The notes under the pieces: model-generated | What the model was told of the DNA's origin: nothing | The model's input: only the letters and a program-made list of their open reading frames with translations | Databases searched by the model: none | Shown: piece by piece, positions 57,656 through 64,000 of the stretch | Layout: each line of letters begins with the position of its first letter | Position numbering within the stretch: the first letter of the stretch is position 1 | Program-made: the position numbers and the translations under genes | Assembly (NCBI GenBank): GCA_024349245.1 | Contig: JALDNG010000094.1 | Coordinates: 186,001 to 250,000, forward strand | DNA length: 64,000 nt | Source: Neodontobutis hainanensis | Lineage: Eukaryota; Chordata; Actinopteri; Gobiiformes; Odontobutidae | Direction: 5' to 3'

Positions 57656-58689
57656 TAAACAAGAACAAATTAAACAGTATGTTTCATACTCACTATAATA
57701 CAAGTGCTCAGTTAATTTAGTAACCAGTATTCACAAACTGAGTTATTTTTTCTGTCTCAGCGGGGCGTCTTTCCTACGTGACACCTCCATATGAGTATTG
57801 TTCTGTAATTCATGTTTCTATTGTTTACCTTATCAAAAATAATCCAGGGGAGGCAAAACAGCTGGCATCAGTGCAGGCAGAGTTTTCAGGACTAAATGTC
57901 TGTTTTGTGATGTTGTCACCTGTCATCAACTCTTATTTTTGAGCTGCTGTTCAATGGGTAACTTTCTAAACTTATTCGCAACTATGTATTGTAAATGGCC
58001 ACAATACATAATAATGCAGAAATGCTAGCTTAATATTAACACTTTAGCTAATGAATTAAATGTCCTGTCTGGCTCAATTTTGACCAATAACAGAGGGCAG
58101 TGCAGTTTATATGTAATAAAATAAAAGTAATTCCAGAGAAATAAAGAAGAAACTAACAGAAGCGACACAAAAGGTAAAAAAAAAGGTAAAGCCACTGGTC
58201 AAGTGCCAGAGTCACACAAGTTATGTTATATTTTCTGGTCAGTTTAAGGCACCACTTTGCACAGAGATTTGATGACTTTGACATTCCCAAAGAGTTGTTA
58301 TTGTTGACTGCAGTGTTTAACAAAGCTCCTCACGCATGTGCCAACCCTGACTTCTCTTACTGTGCGTTCTAAATGCATCACATGTTCAGATGCTCCTTAC
58401 AGCTGCAGAAGAGATTAATATTTTATGCCAGTGTGTCTTTAATGGCTGCTATTGCGTCAAAGATTATTTCACATTACTGCCGCAGATGTACTTTTAACTG
58501 CTATTACATGAATTCACTTGACAGCTTAGGGTCCATACTGCCACAATGTCCAGGTCCAATCAAAAGTTCAGTGATATAATGAGCAGTAATGAGTCATGCA
58601 CATTTTGAGTCCCTTTAAAAGAAGGAAAGGACAATGTCTTGAAGAGAACTATCTGGGCTCTGCACTGTATGAACACCCACCTGCAATGC
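57656..58689. other. No recognisable feature (putative intron 1)
   Basis: Unique-looking AT-rich sequence. Confidence 0.4.
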
Positions 58690-59080
58690 TTTCATGATAA
58701 GGCCTGATTTTGCATTAAAATGTTAATAAGATTCAAGCTTGGGAAAACATTTAATTTACTGTGGCATTTGGTCATTTATTTACACCACCAGCTGTGTTAA
58801 AGAAAATAGTCTGCATCGATCAAAGTGGGAGCTGGGCGCCTTGTTTTCTCACGCCTTCCAAGGACAGAGTCTGCACACACTTTCTAGACACTGTCTAGAG
58901 ATGTATCAGAACCAATTAGCCATGGATTAGCATCCAGTGTTGCTAATTATGATGCTAATCGGAGGGGAATGCTCGGCGGACCTCTGAAGGAAGGCCAGGG
59001 CTGTGACTTGAATGCTGACAAGGCTTTTGACTTTAATTGATAGCGCTTGCTTGCTCACTCTGTGTCTGTCTGCAACAGTC
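58690..59080. promoter_or_regulatory. Candidate conserved enhancer in cadherin intron 1
   Basis: A complex, repeat-free block less AT-rich than its flanks. Within 58910-58965 four homeodomain-type cores lie close together (CAATTAG, GATTAGCA, GCTAATTATG, GCTAATCGG), with a CTTTAATTGATAG further on near 59030. Transposon motifs are absent. Type II cadherin introns often hold tissue enhancers, but conservation cannot be tested here. Confidence 0.3.
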
Positions 59081-61904
59081 AGGAGAAAGTTTTTGAAGTT
59101 TTAACAAAGAGTTCTGCATAAAAATGTACATGGGGCAATTGTGTAAAATAAATAGGATCGGCAGACAGTGGAAGAAAAATATAGTTTTAGTTTGCTGGTG
59201 ATAATGAAATGAGTCTAAGATAAAGCCCGGCTCTAATTAATTCATTCAATTTATATTTGAATACATAGAAGGCTTGTGCATTTTAACACAGTGCTATAGA
59301 ATAAAACTACCATCTCTCTTTTTTAACTATGACTGCACATTAAGAAAGATACACAATACCTTATTGTTCCGCTTTAGGAATACATCAAAGAAGCCAGGGA
59401 AGAAATAAAAAGGAATGTATCACCATTTTCTCAGTTTTGTCACACAAAAACACTATGGTTTGCAAACTAAAACAGTTTGCAGGATTTTCAAAAGCTTTGG
59501 ATCCTAAAACCCAAAATAAGTAGAAGCCACAAGAGAGAAATAATCATGCAGTTTAATAAGAAAACCTTGTCTTGGCGAGATTTAGAAAAATATCAGGGTA
59601 ACTACCTAGCTTCAAAATACTTTGTCAGCTATTTATAACCTATTACCTCAATATCTTTGGCCTGCCGTTGTGCCACTAAAGCCTGGCACACATAAAGATA
59701 AAGACTTGAAAGATTAATTAAAGTGTGCTGTGTGTGTGTCTGACTCTCTTTACTGTTGATTCTGAAGGATAATCAGGAAAAAAAAATCACTAAATGTCTT
59801 TAAATGACTCAAAAATTACTTAAATTTGACTTTACAATTAACACAAATAGGTTTTTCATTGACTCATTCATTTAAAGTCTATCCAGGGCCTGACATCAAC
59901 TTTTTGCTCACCAGCCACTGTTACAAACCACCAAGCGTTTTCACTAGCCACACTAGCTTATAGTTGTTGTATATGATTAAAAGTATGGCCTATGTTAGTA
60001 AAATGTGTATACATTTTCAAGATATCAAATGTACACCGCTATCAACTGGTAGTTTTGAGCACATAGTTTATAAAGAAAAGGAAAAAAGAAAGAAAAACGG
60101 TTCTTGTTGCATGTGGTATAGCCTGAGCCATTCATATGTTCATTTATGTGCTGGCATCTGATTGAACATACAAAACATTTTTTTTTTTGTTGTTTAAATA
60201 TTTTCTTGTGATGTCACTGTGCTTCTTAGGGTAGAGAAAACCTGACCAAAGGTTGTTTGTTGGCATTGCTCAGTGCTTTATCTGTAACAAACATGGCTCA
60301 CACTGATATTTGATAAAGAAGCTTAAGGGATCATCAAACACTTAATAATCCCACACATTCAGTAATGAAAAAAATATAAAGAAAATTTAATTAAACAAGT
60401 TTTTGTTGTATATGGTGTGCAGTGATATGACACAAACCCACTCTAAGCCAGTCCTGATTCTGAACTTGGAAAATATCACCAAATCTCTCATGATCAACTA
60501 TTAGAGTTTAAAACACGGTGGCCAACAGCAGCTCTAACAGAGTGGCATCATTGACAATGCAATATAAATGATGTATGGGGAAAGTTTTCATTTTTCTTTG
60601 GTTGACTTCAGGCCAAGAGTCTACAGACTATTCAGAAAACAACCTTAAATCCCTTTTATATTACATATCCATATTCATAAAACCTGCATTAGCCTCTAAG
60701 CTTTAAACCATTATTACCTCTGAAGAGGAGTGAATTGTTTTGCCTCAGATTTTGTAATAAAACATTTATCTGTGGGGTGTTTTATTGAGAGTATTTTTGA
60801 AGGCTCTAATTTGCTGCTTGTTTTGGACTCGATTAAACTGAAGGTAATGTGACTAAATCCTGTAGGCTTTTCCCATTGACAAGGACAGAGACAAAACAAA
60901 CTGAGGCTTGTTAGCAGTGGATTCAGACTAGAATTTATTCTGATAGGATTTGAAGGGTTTGGAGTAAACTGTTGTCTAGCTATATAAATTTAAGATTTAT
61001 TAATATTTTGGTCTGAATCCTTCCCCAGAACGGCATATCACCTGCAGTTACATGGGTTATTGTATTGTTGGGAAGCACTGGCCCAAATACCGACATATTG
61101 TCCGTGGTCCAGTGGACTAAGGCACTTTGGCTGAAACTGACGCCATAACTAACAGCAGGAACACAATTCAGTTCACTGACGTTCTCTGCAGCCGCTTTTT
61201 ACTATATTGCTTGCAGGTTCGTGTGTTTACGTGGCAATAGGAGCTAGTCCAGGGAGCCTATCACGTGGCACAGCTGTTTCACTGGTATTCCCTCAGTGGA
61301 ACTCCAAGCTGTTTGAGCTGCAGCTTGTGGAGGTACTTCTCAAGCAAATCCGGCGTTTGTTCACCTGAGCATACTTCACCTGTAACACCAATTAAAACAC
61401 AAAGCAACCACTTCACTGACTTAGAAACTACCTAGAGCAACGCATATAGAAGTTAAATAGGAAGGGAAGTTCAGCATTTCAGAGAAAGTATGGTGAGCCA
61501 AATGGGCCAAAATTGTGTTGTAGTTCTATGCCTTTTTAGTGGGCCCCTTTGTTTACCCACTTTAGAATCAGAGGCAGATGATGAGGAACAAGATCTGCAT
61601 GTAGAGACTGTCTTGTCTTTTGATGAGGATATCTTGACATGTGCATAGCAACTAGCAGGTAGCAATAATAAAGAGGGACCTGCTTAACGATTTGATGAAG
61701 TTTTGGGGAAGGCAGTTAAGGAGCTCTAGATTGCTCTCCCTACTGGGCTTGAGTCCTCAGAGCTCGCACAAGACCAAGGTGGTGGTCTCTCAAGGGTTCT
61801 TCAGAGCTCTCCATTGGTGGTTAAATTTAAATTAAATAAAAAATTTAAATTTAAACAACAGTATGTGGCGGAGAGTGGGATGTTTTGATGTTTTGGGGAG
61901 TTTT
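59081..61904. other. No recognisable feature (putative intron 1)
   Basis: AT-rich; a less AT-rich block at 60710-60900 might be conserved non-coding DNA. The short frame near 61471-61665 (minus) is Ser/Lys-rich without a known domain. Confidence 0.35.
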
Positions 61905-61936
61905 GAATTAAATCAACCACCCGGTTGATTTAATTC
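61905..61936. repeat. Perfect 14-bp hairpin
   Basis: GAATTAAATCAACC, a 4-base loop ACCC, then the exact reverse complement. An A-rich stretch with a short duplicated unit (AAACTAAACAG) follows. Confidence 0.85.
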
Positions 61937-62100
61937 TAAAAAAAAAAACTAAACAGTTCTAAAAAAAAAAAAACTAAACAGAAGATTTAAAAATAAAAAT
62001 TTACTTTAATAAGAAAAGGGGGACAATGCATATTAATTTAAATTAAAACAAGTGTAAATATGCCAGATTATAGCCTTAGGCCAATTTCCATCTGCAGACC

Positions 62101-62146
62101 AGAAAGAAAGAAAGAAAGAAAAAAAGAAAGAAAGAAAGAAAGAAAA
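62101..62146. repeat. GAAA microsatellite
   Basis: About eleven AGAA units with one interruption near 62121. Confidence 0.9.
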
Positions 62147-62732
62147 CACACAATAAGGACAAGTACAAACACCCCGAAACAACAATAAAACAGCAACAAG
62201 TTAATAAGAGGAAGAGCTTGAACATAATTTACAATTCATCTGTATTGCACTAAGCACAAGTAATTCTTTGTGCTGCATCCAAGCAGGGTTATTTCAACCA
62301 GACTCTCCCATGACAATTTTTGTGTTAGTATATGCCAAGAATAGTCCCGTGAATGAAACTACAGTTATATGAACATGTAAAAACATAACCAAACAGTGGG
62401 AAGTGAAGTACAAACAGATACGGATACTACAAGGCCTCAGCTCCAGACATAAGGCGTTCCCGTCATCAGCTCACTGCAGAGCATCTACTAACACATTACA
62501 GTGACCCAGGCTGGTCACTAGGGTCCCTGAAGGATTGTCTCCGTGTGTGAAAGTAGGGAGGATTTGTGTGAAGAGGCTAGGGCTGTAGAGAATACTGTAA
62601 GCTGACCTGATCAAACACTCATGCACATTACATATGCAGTGATAGATAGAGGCAGATGATTTGCATAATTCTCAAGAGACCAGAATATTTAATGTCCACT
62701 TGCTCACTGTTTGTTTTTCATTTGTCTTTTAG
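62147..62732. other. End of putative intron 1
   Basis: No repeat recognised; the last 30 bases form the pyrimidine-rich acceptor of the cadherin exon. Confidence 0.5.
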
Positions 62733-63877
62733 GAATTACAATTTCTGATTTGCACCGGACCTGAAGTCCAACCTTCTTGCCAACAACATGTAAAGGACCC
62801 AGTGCGTTTCCAGCCACTTGTGGATTTATTACATTTTTCAGTAATGTTTTAAAGAAGACTTTGGAGTTGTTCTTACTTTTGAGAACAATGTTGGATGTTG
62901 GAGCTCATATACCACTGGTGATTTGGATGATGGAGTTTTTTTCTGCTTTATATTTGATGGACTGTGGAGAATATCTTTGCACTCTAGCCTGGCCTGGCTT
63001 TGTAATGAGCCCAGTTTGAAGATTCAAGTATATCTACGGGTGTTTACCCAATGCTGGTATGACACAGAGGAGGTGAGAGGGGAAGGCATACACCAACCAC
63101 CCTTCTTTTACAATGAAAGTTCGAGTTTCTCATTTTTGTTCTTTGGTGGTTTTCCTATGTACCATCCCCCAGACTTGTTATGGGACCCAGGCTGATCTGA
63201 GCCCTCAATCTGACCCTAAACTTCCAAGTACAAATACTGGAACGGGCCAAAACCCTCAACAAATGGCCTCGAAATTCAGACGCAATCCTTGGAGTACAAC
63301 CAATTTGGAGATCAGACTTGATTCAGTGACTTCTGTTAATAATTATAGGTCCAAAACAAGAATCCCATTTCAGATTTCTCAAGCCACATCAAGTTTAAAC
63401 ACAAGACCTAAGACAATAGATAAATATGCATCAAACTCAAGGCAAGAGCTATCAAATAAACTAGATTCAAATCTGCCACAAAATAATATTTCTAATACAA
63501 CCAAGGAATCATCAATAAGCAAACCCAAAGCTAATGTAAAAGCAAGTCTTGGCACAGCCTTGGAGCCAAAAAAACTATTTTCTTCAAAATTACAGTCCAG
63601 TTTAAATGGTACAACTTACCCCAGCACTGGACCTGCATCAATGATTGGTACAAAATCCCATTCCAAACAGAAATCCTCAATAAAATCAGTTTCCAATTCT
63701 AAGCCTGAGTCCAAAGTTTCCAAAGCAGATGAAAAGTCTCTGATACAAGCACACAGGAACCAAAGCAGACTTTTGGATTCGGATAAGGATTCCCATAAAC
63801 CCAAGAGAGGATGGATCTGGAACCAGTTTTTTGTTCTTGAAGAGCACATTGGACCGGAGCCACAGTACGTTGGAAAG
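62733..63877 (+). other. Cadherin exon including 380-base 5' UTR part
   Basis: A pyrimidine-rich tract ending in AG at 62731-62732 gives a convincing 3' splice site, so the exon should run from 62733 to the donor at 63877. The 380 bases before the cadherin ATG contain upstream ATGs with short frames (one opening near 62777, another near 62923), which could lower translation. The splice site implies at least one further upstream non-coding exon. The acceptor is read from sequence; no transcript evidence is available. Confidence 0.6.
63113..63877 (+). CDS. Type II classical cadherin, first coding exon (partial gene)
   Basis: Start of a calcium-dependent cell-cell adhesion protein of the plasma membrane. 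Residues 1-24 form a signal peptide (basic start, hydrophobic core, cysteine and glycine near the cleavage site). Residues about 25-230 are a low-complexity Ser/Asn/Lys/Thr-rich stretch. A furin-type KPKR site then precedes GWIWNQFFVLEE, the N-terminus of mature type II cadherins, whose two tryptophans swap into the partner EC1 domain. The exon ends after YVGK, codon 255, followed by GTAAGA, a phase-0 donor where I would expect the type II cadherin junction. Translation into the intron adds two spurious residues and a stop. The start is the first ATG in frame followed by a signal peptide. Type II prosequences I know are about 30-60 residues, so this one is strikingly long. The paralogue (CDH6/8/10/12/18/22 types) cannot be settled from EC1's first residues, so no symbol is given. 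Confidence 0.9.
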
Positions 63878-64000
63878 GTAAGATAATTTTACTGTTTATG
63901 AGGTTTGCTTTTGACTTATCTCTAAATGCTGACATTGCAAAGGATGTAAACAGATGTGCACAAATTTCCAGCTTTATGTAAGTCAGTCATTTTTTTTTTA
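63878..64000 (+). other. Start of next cadherin intron
   Basis: AT-rich sequence after the GTAAGA donor, ending in a T-run at the window edge. No further coding sequence is visible. Confidence 0.6.

Overview
The window looks like nuclear DNA of a teleost fish. It is AT-rich, has almost no intact genes, and carries a typical fish transposon mix: Tc1-like elements, L2-type LINEs with the usual fish tail, a chromodomain Ty3/gypsy element, a DIRS-type tyrosine-recombinase element, PIF/Harbinger and hAT pieces, and tRNA-headed SINEs. No CRISPR, operon, rRNA or functional tRNA was seen.

The one clear host gene lies at the right edge. Exon 62733-63877 carries the 5' leader end, start codon, signal peptide, an unusually long Ser/Lys/Asn-rich prosequence and the first residues of a type II classical cadherin (GWIWNQFFVLEE). 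It ends at a phase-0 donor at 63877/63878 and the gene continues beyond the window. A GC/GA-rich stretch with a TATA-like box and a good donor at 26391-26520 may be its distant non-coding first exon. If so, 26.5-62.7 kb is one large, transposon-filled first intron and everything left of 26.4 kb is upstream flank. That link is inference.

0-26 kb: LINE and Tc1 remnants; an about 5.4 kb LINE broken by a Harbinger element (TSD TAA) and by a solo LTR; a palindromic DIRS-terminus derivative at 9.4-9.8 kb; a nest in which an L2 LINE (TSD CAAACAT) sits inside a Tc1-like element that abuts a second Tc1-like family; then a nearly full-length Ty3/gypsy chromovirus-type element at 16966-22234 with two LTRs and TSD TCCAG, disabled by frameshifts, a deletion and a YLDD-to-YLDN change.

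26-50 kb: AT-rich DNA with perfect hairpins; a DIRS-type element with inverted ends at 32.9-34.5 kb next to a hAT BED-finger exon; a Harbinger transposase relic; several antisense LINE pieces; a LINE at 40.5-42.6 kb; a fold-back LINE fragment at 42.66-43.02 kb; SINEs.

50-64 kb: a THAP-domain pseudogene on the minus strand with possible downstream exons; a second L2 copy retaining endonuclease and part of RT; Tc1 and LINE fragments; then mostly unique sequence leading to the cadherin exon, including a TAAT-rich candidate enhancer at 58.7-59.1 kb.

Family assignments rest on motif recognition by eye; element edges marked as approximate are good to perhaps 20-50 bases.
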